Origin: Prosthecobacter fusiformis
Lineage (GTDB): Bacteria > Verrucomicrobiota > Verrucomicrobiia > Verrucomicrobiales > Verrucomicrobiaceae
Length of the DNA: 64,000 bases
Assembly (NCBI RefSeq): GCF_004364345.1
Contig: NZ_SOCA01000009.1
Location: forward strand, 151,805 to 215,804
Reading direction: 5' to 3'
A program made the position numbers and the translations under genes. Under the pieces are notes generated by a model. It had not been told where the DNA came from. It ran no database searches and saw only the letters and a list, made by a program, of their open reading frames with translations. This document shows, one piece after another, positions 25,769-34,934 of this stretch; position 1 is the first letter of the stretch; every line of letters begins with the position of its first letter.

Positions 25769-27514
25769 TTACTTCTTCGGAGCCAGGGTCTTGAGTTCAG
25801 CCAGCATACCCTGGATCTTTTTGCGCAGGGCTTTGAATTCGTCGCTGCCTTTATCGAGCTTGCTCAACTGGTCGTTGAGGGTCTTGATTTCGAGAGCCTT
25901 GGCGCGGCGTGCTTGAACGCCTGTGGCGGAAACGGGGCCTTCTTTGGGCTCCACGTCATCCCAGTCATCGGTGCGGAAGACGGAGGCGGGCAGGTCTTCG
26001 CTATTCACCAGATTTGCGCCTTCAGGATTGGAGGCCCAGGCGTAGCGAACGGCAGCGGGCTCTTTCACTTCTGGGCTGCTCACGACCACGCGGTCCGCGC
26101 CTTCAATCTTCGCGGTTGCCCAATGCCAGACGCGGTCTGCACCAGCGATTTCAAAGCGCTTTAAGTCACCTCCGTCGCGGGCTTTTAATCCGGTGCCAGC
26201 ATGGTCAAAGGTGATGTGCATGGCACTGTCTTTAACTTCGGACGATTTGTACAGGGGACTGCTGTAAATGAGGTCGCGACCATAGTCCTTGGCCAATGCC
26301 CAGCGTGCGAGCCGGTAGCCGGGAGTCATCTTGTCTTTCGGGTGGATGTCGCTGACCTCGCCCACGTCATTGATGACGGCCATGCCCGTCTTCGGTGTGG
26401 TCTGGAGAATGAGGCGCATGCGGTCCTGGAGCAGGGCCCAGTAATCCTGGGTGCCAGGGGCGGTGGAGGGGGTGCGGTAGTTGGCAAGTTGGACGAAGTA
26501 AAAAGAGAATTCATCATTCCAGCGCTGGCGCCAGTCTTTGATCATGAGGGGCAGCGTCTGGTCATACGGCACAGCTCCAGCCTTCGCGTTACCTTCTCCC
26601 TGATACCAGATGGCTCCACGCATCGTGTAACCGGCAAAGGGGTTGATCATGGCATTAAAAAGCACGCCCGGCTTTCCTTCGGTGATGAGCGGAGGTTTCG
26701 GCGCGGCCGGTTTTTTGGGCAGGCGTTTGCGTGCTTCTGCGGGTTTGTCTTTTGCTGCTGCCATGGTGGCCTTCCACTGTTCCAGACGTTTGGCATATTC
26801 GGCGTCGGCGCTGGCCTGATTGTAGGTGGCGGCTTCGGTCATCAGCTTGTCAACGAGTGCCTTGGTACCAGGAAGAGTGTTCAGGGCTTCACGGCTGGTG
26901 AAGGTCTCCACGGGTTTGCCACCCCAGCAGGTTTTAAGTACACCGACTGGTATCCCCAATTCCTGATGCAGTTTCAACGCATAGAAAAAGGCAACGGCAG
27001 AATAACCAGGAACTGTTTCAGGACTGCACAGCGACCATTCACCCTCAATGTCATCCTGGGGTTCCGCTGCCGTTACCAGCGGCGCGTTGAACATGCGAAG
27101 GCCGGGATAATTGGCCTTGGACATGAGCTCCTCGTAAGCAGGCACCCGGTTCATGGTGAAATACATGTTGGATTGCCCGGAGGCCAGCCACACTTCTCCC
27201 ACCAGCACATCGGAGACAGCGATGCTTTTGTCTCCTGATGCCACTTTCAGTTCCGCGCCTTGAGCATCCGCTGCGCCGGTTTCAATGGCCAACCGCCATT
27301 GGCCCTCCGCATCCGCTTTGGCCGTTGCAGTCTTGCCTTTGAAAGACACGTTGACCGCCGCATCGGGTTCCGCCTTGCCCCAGATCGAGGCAGCTCGCTC
27401 GCGCTGGAGGACCATGTGGTCACTGAAGAAATGAGGCAAGGAAAGCTGGGCCCACGAGCTGGCAGGCAGGCTCAGGGAAAGGAGGGCGGATAGGACGAAC
27501 AAATAAGGCTTCAT
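25769..27514 (-). CDS. Secreted sialate O-acetylesterase-like SGNH hydrolase
   Basis: The ATG at 27514 gives a Sec signal (MKPYLFVLSALLSLSLPASSWAQ) and 581 residues. The SGNH blocks are visible: EVWLASGQSNMYFTM (nucleophile Ser), AIWYQGEGNA (block III/N), and VSDIHPKDKMTPGYRLA (Asp-His). This family removes O-acetyl groups from sialic acids or plant glycans. A C-terminal coiled stretch (DQLSKLDKGSDEFKALRKKI) is an unusual extra of about 40 residues. The gene stands alone. Confidence 0.93.
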   Translation of the reverse strand: MKPYLFVLSALLSLSLPASSWAQLSLPHFFSDHMVLQRERAASIWGKAEPDAAVNVSFKGKTATAKADAEGQWRLAIETGAADAQGAELKVASGDKSIAVSDVLVGEVWLASGQSNMYFTMNRVPAYEELMSKANYPGLRMFNAPLVTAAEPQDDIEGEWSLCSPETVPGYSAVAFFYALKLHQELGIPVGVLKTCWGGKPVETFTSREALNTLPGTKALVDKLMTEAATYNQASADAEYAKRLEQWKATMAAAKDKPAEARKRLPKKPAAPKPPLITEGKPGVLFNAMINPFAGYTMRGAIWYQGEGNAKAGAVPYDQTLPLMIKDWRQRWNDEFSFYFVQLANYRTPSTAPGTQDYWALLQDRMRLILQTTPKTGMAVINDVGEVSDIHPKDKMTPGYRLARWALAKDYGRDLIYSSPLYKSSEVKDSAMHITFDHAGTGLKARDGGDLKRFEIAGADRVWHWATAKIEGADRVVVSSPEVKEPAAVRYAWASNPEGANLVNSEDLPASVFRTDDWDDVEPKEGPVSATGVQARRAKALEIKTLNDQLSKLDKGSDEFKALRKKIQGMLAELKTLAPKK

Positions 27515-27627
27515 GGCAGATAGGCTGCTGGCAGAACGAAATCCACGCAGCAGACTTTCAGAAAACCTGGAACAGCTCCGGTCCTTTCGTCCCAAGTGAC
27601 CTTCAAGTCCCAAGCGCACTCCCGAGC

Positions 27628-27870
27628 TTAATAGTGGCGGTAGCTGCGGCGGTGACCCGAGTGGTGATGGTGCCCGCGATGTGAGCGGTAGTTGTTGTTA
27701 TTGTTGGCCAGGCCATAGGCGAGCAGGCCCACTGCGGCTGCGCCGACAACGGCGGTGCCGGGGTCCACCACCTGGATAGGACGGCCGTAAGCATCATACG
27801 CAGTGGTACAACTCGTGACAGTGGTAATGAGGGTGACGGCGGCCACCAGACGAATCAATGAAGTTTTCAT
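27628..27870 (-). CDS. Small His-rich lipoprotein
   Basis: This 80-residue protein has a lipoprotein signal ending TVTSC, a glycine-zipper-like hydrophobic stretch (AVVGAAAVGLLAYGLA) and a tail NNNNNYRSHRGHHHHSGHRR. The zipper could insert into a membrane and the His/Asn tail could bind metal, but nothing known about the family fixes a role. Confidence 0.75.
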   Translation of the reverse strand: MKTSLIRLVAAVTLITTVTSCTTAYDAYGRPIQVVDPGTAVVGAAAVGLLAYGLANNNNNYRSHRGHHHHSGHRRSYRHY

Positions 27871-27996
27871 ACACTGATTCTGACGGGAGCCTCCCCCGCC
27901 TATTCAAAAAACAATGCTGAATTTCCGAGATTCAGACAGTGGCATGCCGACCCGTGGACTAACGTTTATGCCAATGAGGCAGCGAGCGTCTCCAAT

Positions 27997-28980
27997 TTAT
28001 TTCTTTGCTGCGGTCCAGCGTTCCACTTGGTTTTCGATTGCGGGAAGGGTTTTGAGGTATTCGTAGAGGGCACCCAGGTCCTCCTTGGTCATGCCTGAAT
28101 ACATGGTCCAGGGCATGACGGTCTGCATTTCGCCCTTGCTGGCATCCACCGGTGGGGGGGTGAATGTAGCAGGGTCATAAGCCTTGAAGCGTTCCACAAA
28201 CATCTGCTTCGTCCAGGCACCAATGCCCGTGGTCGCGTGAGGGGTGATATTGGGAGAGCGGACGGTACCGCTGGGCATGGCAAATTCGAATCCACCCGCA
28301 TAAGGTTCCCCTGCAGGCTTTCCCTGGACCATTTTGGTGTGGCATTCGGTGCAGCCTGCGGCGTTGGCCAGATAACCGCCATAGGCTACCGCGTCAGAGG
28401 GTGCGGGTAGGGTGACGGGTGCTGCAGGCCTCGGCATCAGGTGCATGATGATATTTACCGGCGGAGCCGCTTTGGAAGGAGTCGTGCTGTTTTCCACCGC
28501 AGGCAGACTGCGGATATAAGCCATGATGCTGTAGATGTCCTCCGTCGCCATTTTCCGATAAGCCGGATAAGGCATGATGGGGAATAACGGATGGCCGTCC
28601 TTGCTGACGCCGCTGGCGATGGCGCGATAAAGTTCCCCGTCGCTCCAGTCCTTCAAAGCATGAGGGGTGATATTCGGGGCGATGAAGGCCCCGGGAAAAT
28701 TCATCGTCTCGTCAAAGCGTTCGCCGCCCATGCCGAGAGTACCTGGCTTCAGCGGGCCGGAAAACAGCGCCCAGTCCCGGCTGCTATGACAATCCATGCA
28801 TACAGCCACATTGTGGGCTAAATACTTCCCGCGCGCGATGCGCTCGGATGTCGCCTCGACCCTCAGCTCCTGCTGAACAGGGATGGCAGGCAAGAAATTG
28901 ACCACAAACAATGCGCTTGCTGCACCGAGAAGAATAACAACGGCGACGAGGATGGCCAGGATTTTAAGCGGCTTTTTCAT
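27997..28980 (-). CDS. Membrane-anchored diheme cytochrome c
   Basis: The 327-residue protein has an N-terminal membrane anchor (about 8-30) and two CxxCH haem sites, CMDCH and CTECH, each starting a cytochrome c domain with distal Met candidates (IMPYPAYRKM and VMPWTMYSGM). The architecture is like diheme c-type subunits of alcohol or aldehyde dehydrogenases and of nitrite/cyanate operons. No dehydrogenase gene is beside it, so its electron partner is unknown. Confidence 0.9.
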   Translation of the reverse strand: MKKPLKILAILVAVVILLGAASALFVVNFLPAIPVQQELRVEATSERIARGKYLAHNVAVCMDCHSSRDWALFSGPLKPGTLGMGGERFDETMNFPGAFIAPNITPHALKDWSDGELYRAIASGVSKDGHPLFPIMPYPAYRKMATEDIYSIMAYIRSLPAVENSTTPSKAAPPVNIIMHLMPRPAAPVTLPAPSDAVAYGGYLANAAGCTECHTKMVQGKPAGEPYAGGFEFAMPSGTVRSPNITPHATTGIGAWTKQMFVERFKAYDPATFTPPPVDASKGEMQTVMPWTMYSGMTKEDLGALYEYLKTLPAIENQVERWTAAKK

Positions 28981-29061
28981 GGGGGTGCAGTCTGCTAGTC
29001 GAAAGCCGTCTGAATTTCAAGAGGTAGGAGTGAGCGCACCAATTACAGATTGTGCCACCTG

Positions 29062-29622
29062 CTATTCCCGGGTGTCTTCCCCCTGACCGAGGCGGGGCTC
29101 ATAACCTTTGGCAATACGCTCAATCCAAGGCGCATACTTTTTCTCTTCAGCATGTGGATAATTGATGCCCCATCCTGAGACATAATGTTTGTTAGCTGTG
29201 AAGCGTTCGTAGAATGCGGAGCCGTCCTCGCTGACTCCAGAGATGACGTACCAGTCCTTCGTCTTGCGCTTGTAAGTGACTTTACGGCCAGGGAGGTTGA
29301 GGTCCGTTTTATACCTCGCATCAATGTCGTCATTTCCTTCGATAAAAAAAGCGCTGTAAACGTGGAACTGAACCTGGTTATCCAGGGAGGCGAAGGCCTG
29401 GCCGTCGCCATTGTACGGTGGGATCAGCGCGCGCATCCCGGGTGGAACAGGGATCACGGCACCAAAGCGGGCATTTTTGTAGATCATCCAGCCATCGGCT
29501 CCAAGGGTCACTGGGACTTGGACTTCTTCTTCTTCCTGCTGAGCCCCGAGATGAGGAGCATTCAGAGCGAATAATGAGAGGGCACAGATGAGGAGACCAT
29601 GGAATGTAGGGGCAGGCTTCAT
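29062..29622 (-). CDS. Exported protein of unknown function
   Basis: The 186-residue protein has a Sec signal (MKPAPTFHGLLICALSLFALNAPHLGAQ), then an acidic patch, and a compact alpha/beta body (WMIYKNARFGAVIPVPPGM, YKRKTKDWYVISGVSEDGSAFYER, and INYPHAEEKKYAPWIERI). This resembles small exported proteins of Alphaproteobacteria and Verrucomicrobiota with no assigned role. It lies 81 bp downstream of no obvious partner; the cytochrome gene follows on the same strand. Confidence 0.75.
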   Translation of the reverse strand: MKPAPTFHGLLICALSLFALNAPHLGAQQEEEEVQVPVTLGADGWMIYKNARFGAVIPVPPGMRALIPPYNGDGQAFASLDNQVQFHVYSAFFIEGNDDIDARYKTDLNLPGRKVTYKRKTKDWYVISGVSEDGSAFYERFTANKHYVSGWGINYPHAEEKKYAPWIERIAKGYEPRLGQGEDTRE

Positions 29623-29691
29623 GAGAAATTCCGGTGTTATCAGATGCCCACTTCTATCCTAAACAAGGCAAATCTGCCAGCACTGTTCCAA

Positions 29692-30573
29692 TCAAGAGTC
29701 GATGGCCGAGAGCCAGTCTAGACGGAACTGCAGTTTTGCTTTACGCTCCGCATTTGGATTTGGATATAGGATGGGATACCAGGCAGACATGACGGCTGCT
29801 CTCGCGACGAGGCATTGATGAAGGGCTTGCTCGTTGTAGCTGCCACCCGCTTCAAGGTAAGCGTTGAGGATCTGGTTCACCGTTTCGTGGTCTTCTTCCA
29901 AAATCCGGGCGTTCCAGATGACAGAGGCGAGATCCCATTCGACAGGCCCAGAAAAGGTATCCTCCCAGTCTGTCCATAAAAGGCCAATTGTGGTGTTCAT
30001 GAGATTCCCAAGGTGGGCATCTCCATGAAGCGGCTGATGCGGGAAAGTGTCCAGAATGGCAGTGGATTCCGTCAAATGCCGGCGCAGCAAATCAAGCGTG
30101 GCAGCAGGCAATAGCTGGCGCTGTGCCAGAGTGTCCAGCAGAGCCAGGCTTTCTGTGAGGATGGCCAGCTTTGGCAGAACTGCCGGGAAGCTCCGCAAAA
30201 GATCATGGCACTGCCACAGGGTTCTGCCTACACCCTTCGGCTCGGGTGGAGCCGGGACCGCAGTAACGTATAACCAATAGTTAATTGGATACCCCAGGTG
30301 CTGATGCGGTCCTGGAGGCAGAGCTGGATGAAGCGGAATGATGGGTGCTCCATGTTGCGTGAGATGGAGAGCCATCGCATTTTCTCGCGCAAACCATTCC
30401 GTGCCCTGCCGTGGCCCGTCCACATCCTGTACCACTCGGGCGACGAGGGTCTCCGTCAGCCGGAGCACCAGGGTGCTTCCGTCTTGAAGAATATCGCAGC
30501 GGTCCGGTGTGATGCCATGAGCCTGGGCGGTTTCCGTGGCGGCGCGGATGGGGAGCGTAAGATGTGACATCAA
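29692..30573 (-). CDS. Aminoglycoside phosphotransferase-family kinase
   Basis: The 293-residue protein has the APH fold: PLHGDAHLGNLM (catalytic Asp and metal-binding Asn) and LLWTDWEDTFSGPVEWDLAS (second metal Asp). The family includes antibiotic kinases and many kinases of small metabolites such as choline or homoserine; no feature here supports antibiotic resistance. It follows the dihydroorotase gene by 36 bp on the same strand, so the two may be co-transcribed. Confidence 0.9.
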   Translation of the reverse strand: MMSHLTLPIRAATETAQAHGITPDRCDILQDGSTLVLRLTETLVARVVQDVDGPRQGTEWFARENAMALHLTQHGAPIIPLHPALPPGPHQHLGYPINYWLYVTAVPAPPEPKGVGRTLWQCHDLLRSFPAVLPKLAILTESLALLDTLAQRQLLPAATLDLLRRHLTESTAILDTFPHQPLHGDAHLGNLMNTTIGLLWTDWEDTFSGPVEWDLASVIWNARILEEDHETVNQILNAYLEAGGSYNEQALHQCLVARAAVMSAWYPILYPNPNAERKAKLQFRLDWLSAIDS

Positions 30574-30609
30574 AATCCAGGGCAGTAGTGGTGGACAGGA
30601 TGCCGTGAT

Positions 30610-31704
30610 TCAGGCCAAAATCCGCCAAGTCAGCTCCAGACCCATGCCTGCGGGCAGAGGCATGACGGGTCCGGCGGGTGTCTCCAGGACCGGTGTCTGT
30701 GAGGCTGTCTTTTCCATCCGGAACCTCTTTGATGATGCAGGGAAGCCGTAATAGGCAGGTCCGTTAAGACTCAGGAAACGCTCAAAGAGTGTTTGTCCAT
30801 CGGAGCTGCCCAGATCGGCACCTGCTTCTTCAAAAGCCATTGCATAGAGCTGGGGTGCGCAACCCCCGGTGAAGCAGCCTGCTGCACAGCCACAGGCGGT
30901 GGCTTTGGTCGTGTGGGGAGCGCTGTCGGTTCCTGCGAAAAACTTGGTCTGCCCGGCCTTGGTGACCTGCTGGCGTAAAGCTGTGCGGTCATCCTGAAAC
31001 TTGACGATAGGAAGGCAGTAAAGGTGATACTTCAGCCCCTGAATCAAATGCCCCAAGGTGTAAAGCAGATGCTGGGGCGTGATGGTCGCACCCACATGCT
31101 CCGGTGCGGCCGCGACGAACTCTGCAGCCGTGCGTGTGGTGATGTGCTCACAGACGATGCGCAGTTTCGGATGTGCTGCTAGCAGGCGCGGCATCCGCTC
31201 GGAATAGAAGCGTGTCTCAGCATTCTGCTGCGCATCAATGTAGTCTGGTCCGCTCAGCGCGTGCTGCTCACCATGAATGCAGAGGATAATGCCATGCTCC
31301 TCCATGGCCCCGAAAACCTCACCTCCGATGAGGTCATCCATCGGCATACCATGTTCGGAGTTGGTCGTGCCGTGAGGCGGATAATATTTGCAAGCACGCA
31401 GCAGGCCTGTGGCAGCCCCTTCGCGAATCATTTCCGCCGTGGTCTGACGGGTCAGGTAAAGAGGGACGATGAGCTGCTCAAACGCATCCGCTCCCGCTGC
31501 ACGCAACTCGGCAGAATAGCTTTCGATGGACCAGCCATCCGCCTGCGCCGCACCGGACACTTTGGAAACAGGCGGCTGGGTATTCGGCATCGCCAGTGCT
31601 CCTGCGCATCCCATGTCATGATGAGCCTGGATATAAGCCGCCGTGGCAGGTCCTTGGCGGAAGTGAGTGTGGAGGTCAAACCATCTGGGCAGATCAAGTG
31701 TCAT
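30610..31704 (-). CDS. pyrC: Dihydroorotase, homodimeric type
   Basis: The 364-residue protein fits E. coli-type PyrC: metal site DLHTHFRQG near the start, CKYYPPHGTTNSEHG with the carboxylated Lys, ILCIHGEQ, IVCEHITTRTA, and FFAGTDSAPHTTKATACGCAAGCF with the catalytic Asp. It closes carbamoyl-aspartate to dihydroorotate in pyrimidine synthesis. carB lies elsewhere in the window (41.7-45.0 kb), so the pyrimidine genes are scattered. Confidence 0.96.
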   Translation of the reverse strand: MTLDLPRWFDLHTHFRQGPATAAYIQAHHDMGCAGALAMPNTQPPVSKVSGAAQADGWSIESYSAELRAAGADAFEQLIVPLYLTRQTTAEMIREGAATGLLRACKYYPPHGTTNSEHGMPMDDLIGGEVFGAMEEHGIILCIHGEQHALSGPDYIDAQQNAETRFYSERMPRLLAAHPKLRIVCEHITTRTAAEFVAAAPEHVGATITPQHLLYTLGHLIQGLKYHLYCLPIVKFQDDRTALRQQVTKAGQTKFFAGTDSAPHTTKATACGCAAGCFTGGCAPQLYAMAFEEAGADLGSSDGQTLFERFLSLNGPAYYGFPASSKRFRMEKTASQTPVLETPAGPVMPLPAGMGLELTWRILA

Positions 31705-31824
31705 GCTGTTCTGTTAGCGCGAGAAAGCGAGGGATCAATACCCAGGTGAAAGAGTCGTGATGACTCCTTCATCCTGGGCTATATGCCGCGTCTGCTGAGC
31801 TTACCGCTAATGAACCCTTCGCGT

Positions 31825-32106
31825 CTAACGCGGCCTTATTTTCGAACCCGCACTTCCACGCCAGAGCTTGTGAAGCCCGTGGACCACGAGGCAGGCCAGA
31901 ACGCTGAGGCAAGCCATGAAGAGGCCCCACCGCAGGTGTGAAGCCACGGCGGTGGAGACGCTGATCCCGGTGATAAGCGCCACATAAGCAGCCATGCATA
32001 CAGGACACTTGGGCATCAGGATGAGCGTCACACTGGAAAGGAGAAAGCCTGTGAAGTGCGTCACTCGTCGTTTTGACACTTCTGTGCAGCAGGGAAGTTT
32101 GTTCAT
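31825..32106 (-). CDS. Small Cys-rich membrane protein
   Basis: The 93-residue protein has two or three membrane spans (FTGFLLSSVTLILM, AAYVALITGISV, and FMACLSVLACLVVHGL), an N-terminal Cys pair and a MPKCPVCMAAY motif at the first membrane border. Small proteins with MPKCP-x-C motifs are common in PVC bacteria and resemble MerC-like or redox membrane proteins (inference). It overlaps the stop of the DUF899 gene by 4 bp, so the two are translationally coupled. Confidence 0.8.
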   Translation of the reverse strand: MNKLPCCTEVSKRRVTHFTGFLLSSVTLILMPKCPVCMAAYVALITGISVSTAVASHLRWGLFMACLSVLACLVVHGLHKLWRGSAGSKIRPR

Positions 32107-32921
32107 CTATGTGCGGCGGGTTGGCAGCAGGACGTTGTGTTGGGAATCGCGGGACCATATTGATCATGGTGACGCCACCAGACCCCGCCCTCTTCATTGC
32201 GACCTAGCGGAGCCCGATCCAGCCAGGGATACATGCCCCACAGACCGTCCACACCCCGCGAGTAGGTGGAGTAAGTGTGATAGACTGTGCCGTCTTTCTG
32301 GATGAATGCACTCATCCCTGGTCTCTGCCGAAGATAGGTCGGTGTATTGACACCGCAGAGAGTGGCAAATTCGAATTCAGCCCCTTCGCCTCCACCCGGT
32401 TCACCAGCACGCCATTGCTGCTGCGGCTCCCGGGTAAAATTATAGTCGAGCCCCTCACGCTGCTGAGCTTCGGTATAGGAGGCGCAAAAATCGGAGTTGA
32501 AATCGCCGCCCATGGATGAAGCCCAAGGAAAGGTCCAATCCATGCGCTTCCTGAAGGCCAGGAGTTTTTCCAGGGGTGCCAGTGACACTGCTGTCAGCAT
32601 GACATCGTGATTGGCCAGGTGAACACAAATGCCGTTAAACCCATCCGCAATGGACGAGCAGGAGGGACAGCCTGCCGTGTAGTCCGGTCCATACATAAAA
32701 TGATAAACCAGTAGCTGGGAACGGCCCTGAAATAGGTCCTCCAGCCGGGCCTCGCCAGCTTCGGTCATGAAGGGGTAATCTTTGGCGACTGGCACCCATG
32801 GCAACTGTTGGCGGCGCTGGGCCAGCTCGTCACTTTTCCGAGTGAGTTCCTTTTCTGCTTTCAGCAGTTCCATGCGTTCTGTGAGCCATTCTTCATGGGT
32901 TCCGATTCGGTGTGCGGTCAT
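32103..32921 (-). CDS. DUF899 thioredoxin-fold protein
   Basis: The 272-residue protein matches DUF899: KELTRKSDELAQRRQQLPWV, LEDLFQGRSQLLVYHFMYGP, GCPSCSSIADGFNG, and a WLDRAPLGRNE end. The GCPSC motif sits where thioredoxin-like AhpC/TSA enzymes hold their Cys. The family has no proven reaction. A C-terminal TSCCQP adds two more Cys, matching the Cys-rich membrane protein translated from the overlapping downstream gene; a thiol-exchange pair is possible (inference). Confidence 0.92.
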   Translation of the reverse strand: MTAHRIGTHEEWLTERMELLKAEKELTRKSDELAQRRQQLPWVPVAKDYPFMTEAGEARLEDLFQGRSQLLVYHFMYGPDYTAGCPSCSSIADGFNGICVHLANHDVMLTAVSLAPLEKLLAFRKRMDWTFPWASSMGGDFNSDFCASYTEAQQREGLDYNFTREPQQQWRAGEPGGGEGAEFEFATLCGVNTPTYLRQRPGMSAFIQKDGTVYHTYSTYSRGVDGLWGMYPWLDRAPLGRNEEGGVWWRHHDQYGPAIPNTTSCCQPAAHR

Positions 32922-33043
32922 GTGTATTCCTCCGTGGATTGAAATGTTGGTTTCCTGATCGTGACAACCCTGTTTGGGCTAGCCGGGATCAAGTTATCGC
33001 TTGGCAGCAGCGTGTGTGAGTGACAACGGTGGCGTGATTTTTC

Positions 33044-34264
33044 ATGGACTCGCTCATCACTGCGGCTGCCTCTGCCCTCGCTGCGGGTGACCCCCTGCGT
33101 GCCCTGAATTGTGTGGCTCTGCGTGAAGACGCACCCGCTCTGGCACTGAGGGGCATCGCCATGGCACAATTGGGGGATCTCACTCAGGCTCGCCATCTTT
33201 TGAAGCGGGCCGCGAGAGCCTTTGGGCCGAAGCAGGCCGTGGCCCACGCCCGTTGTGTGCTCGCCCAGGCGGAGATCGCCTTTGTCTCCCGGGACCTAGG
33301 ATGGCCGGTGAAAGCGCTCGCCGCAGCCCAGGCAGCTCTTGAGCAAAATGGGGATGCGATCAATGCCATCCATGCCTGCCATCTCCAGGCCAGACGCTCT
33401 CTTTTGTTAGGCCAATTAGATGAAGCAGAGCGAGTGCTGAGGGCAGTGGAGCCGGCGCTTTTGCCACCCATACGGCGCGCTGCGCATGAAATGATCCTTG
33501 CAGGCATCGCCATGCAGCGGCTGCGCACGGCTCCTGCACGTGCAGCCTTGGTCCGTGCTCAAGCCGCTGCCGATCTCTCCCGCATCCCAGCTTTAAAGGC
33601 AGAGGTAGCGACTGCTGCGGAGCGTTTGGATGCACCGGTGGCGCGGCACATTGCGGGTGGCAAAGAACGCCTCATTGCCCTGGCAGATGTGGAGGACTTA
33701 TTAGCCTCAGGGACACTGGTGGTGGATGCCTGCCGTCGTGTCGTGCGTCGTGGTAAAGTGGTGGTCCCGCTGGCTTCACGTCCGGTCCTGTTTGCCCTGG
33801 CGCGCGCATTAGCAGAAGCCTGGCCTAACGATGTATGCCGAACGGATCTCCTGCGAGCCGCCTTTCAGGCAAAGCGGGTAGATGAATCCCATCGCGCACG
33901 GCTGCGGGTCGAGATGGGTCGCCTGCGTCAGTTGCTGCGGCCATTAGCCGATGTGCTGGCAACCTCACGTGGTTTTGTACTTCAACCTCGCCAAGCCTCC
34001 GCCGTGAACGTTTTAGCCTGGCCGGTGGAGGAGGAGTATGGCGCGGTGCTGGCCTTTCTTGCCGATGGTGAGGCCTGGTCCAGCTCCGCCCTCGCCTTGG
34101 CTCTCGGCATCAGCCAGAGGACGGTGCAGCGTTCTCTCGACACTCTAGCGGCTGAGGGAAAAGTACAATGGTTTGGGCGTGCGCGTGCGCGGCGTTGGAC
34201 AACCGCGACAGTGCCAGGATTCACGACGATAATGTTACTCCCCACCCTGTTATCCGACGGTTAG
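33044..34264 (+). CDS. Regulator with TPR-like N-terminus and two winged-helix domains
   Basis: Residues 1-200 are Ala-rich helical repeats like TPRs (ALALRGIAMAQLGDLTQARHLLKRA). Residues about 210-315 look like an OmpR/SARP-type winged helix (VVDACRRVVRRGKVVVPLASRPVLF is the wing/beta start). Residues 335-390 hold a second helix-turn-helix (SSALALALGISQRTVQRSLDTL). It is probably a one-component transcription regulator. One base separates it from the beta-propeller gene, and it diverges from the DUF899 gene. Confidence 0.75.
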   Translation: MDSLITAAASALAAGDPLRALNCVALREDAPALALRGIAMAQLGDLTQARHLLKRAARAFGPKQAVAHARCVLAQAEIAFVSRDLGWPVKALAAAQAALEQNGDAINAIHACHLQARRSLLLGQLDEAERVLRAVEPALLPPIRRAAHEMILAGIAMQRLRTAPARAALVRAQAAADLSRIPALKAEVATAAERLDAPVARHIAGGKERLIALADVEDLLASGTLVVDACRRVVRRGKVVVPLASRPVLFALARALAEAWPNDVCRTDLLRAAFQAKRVDESHRARLRVEMGRLRQLLRPLADVLATSRGFVLQPRQASAVNVLAWPVEEEYGAVLAFLADGEAWSSSALALALGISQRTVQRSLDTLAAEGKVQWFGRARARRWTTATVPGFTTIMLLPTLLSDG

Positions 34265-34265
34265 A

Positions 34266-34934
34266 ATGGACCCCATGAACCCAACATCCCCAGCCGATAT
34301 TGTTTGCGAATTTGGTCCTTTTCCGGGCAACGCCAAAGTTCACGGAGTCACCTACGATGGCGAGGTTGTCTGGTGGGCCTCGGACAATAAACTCAATGCG
34401 CTCGATCCTGCTAGTGGTGAGATCGTCCGTTTCCTGGAGGTGCCCGCCCATTCTGGGACTGCCTATGACGGCAAACATCTCTACCAGATCTCCGAGGGCC
34501 GCATTCAGAAGATCAATCCTGAAACTGGCGATATCCTCACCACCATCCCTGCCCCTACTGCCGATGACAACACTGGCCTCGCCTGGGGTGAAGGCAGCCT
34601 CTGGATTGGCCAGCGTGATGGCCGCAAAATTCATCAGCTTGATCCTCAAACCGGAGCCATCCTCCGCACCATTCCCTCCAACCGTGTCGTCACGGGTGTG
34701 ACCTGGGTGGATGGCGATCTCTGGCACGGCACCTGGGAAGATGATAGCGAGTTGCGCCGCATCGACCCTCACTCCGGCGAGGTTTTAGAAAGCCTCGCCA
34801 TGCCTCCTGGCATCGGCGTTTCCGGCCTCGAATCCGATGGTAAAGATCGCTTCTTTTGCGGCGGTGGCAGCGCCGGAAAGTTGAGGGTGGTGCGCAGGCC
34901 CAAGCGCCGGACTCATGCAGGTGGTGGTGCTTAA
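34266..34934 (+). CDS. Small beta-propeller protein (glutamine cyclotransferase/Vgb-like)
   Basis: The 222-residue protein has five or so YVTN/Vgb-like blades, each with a pattern such as LNALDPASGEIVRFLEVP, IQKINPETGDIL, and IHQLDPQTGAIL. It resembles glutaminyl-peptide cyclotransferase-like propellers but is shorter. No signal peptide is seen, so it is cytoplasmic. It is co-transcribed with the upstream regulator and may be its target or effector. Its 3' end overlaps the LysR gene by 4 bp on the opposite strand. A second ATG at 34275 is an alternative start. Confidence 0.8.
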   Translation: MDPMNPTSPADIVCEFGPFPGNAKVHGVTYDGEVVWWASDNKLNALDPASGEIVRFLEVPAHSGTAYDGKHLYQISEGRIQKINPETGDILTTIPAPTADDNTGLAWGEGSLWIGQRDGRKIHQLDPQTGAILRTIPSNRVVTGVTWVDGDLWHGTWEDDSELRRIDPHSGEVLESLAMPPGIGVSGLESDGKDRFFCGGGSAGKLRVVRRPKRRTHAGGGA

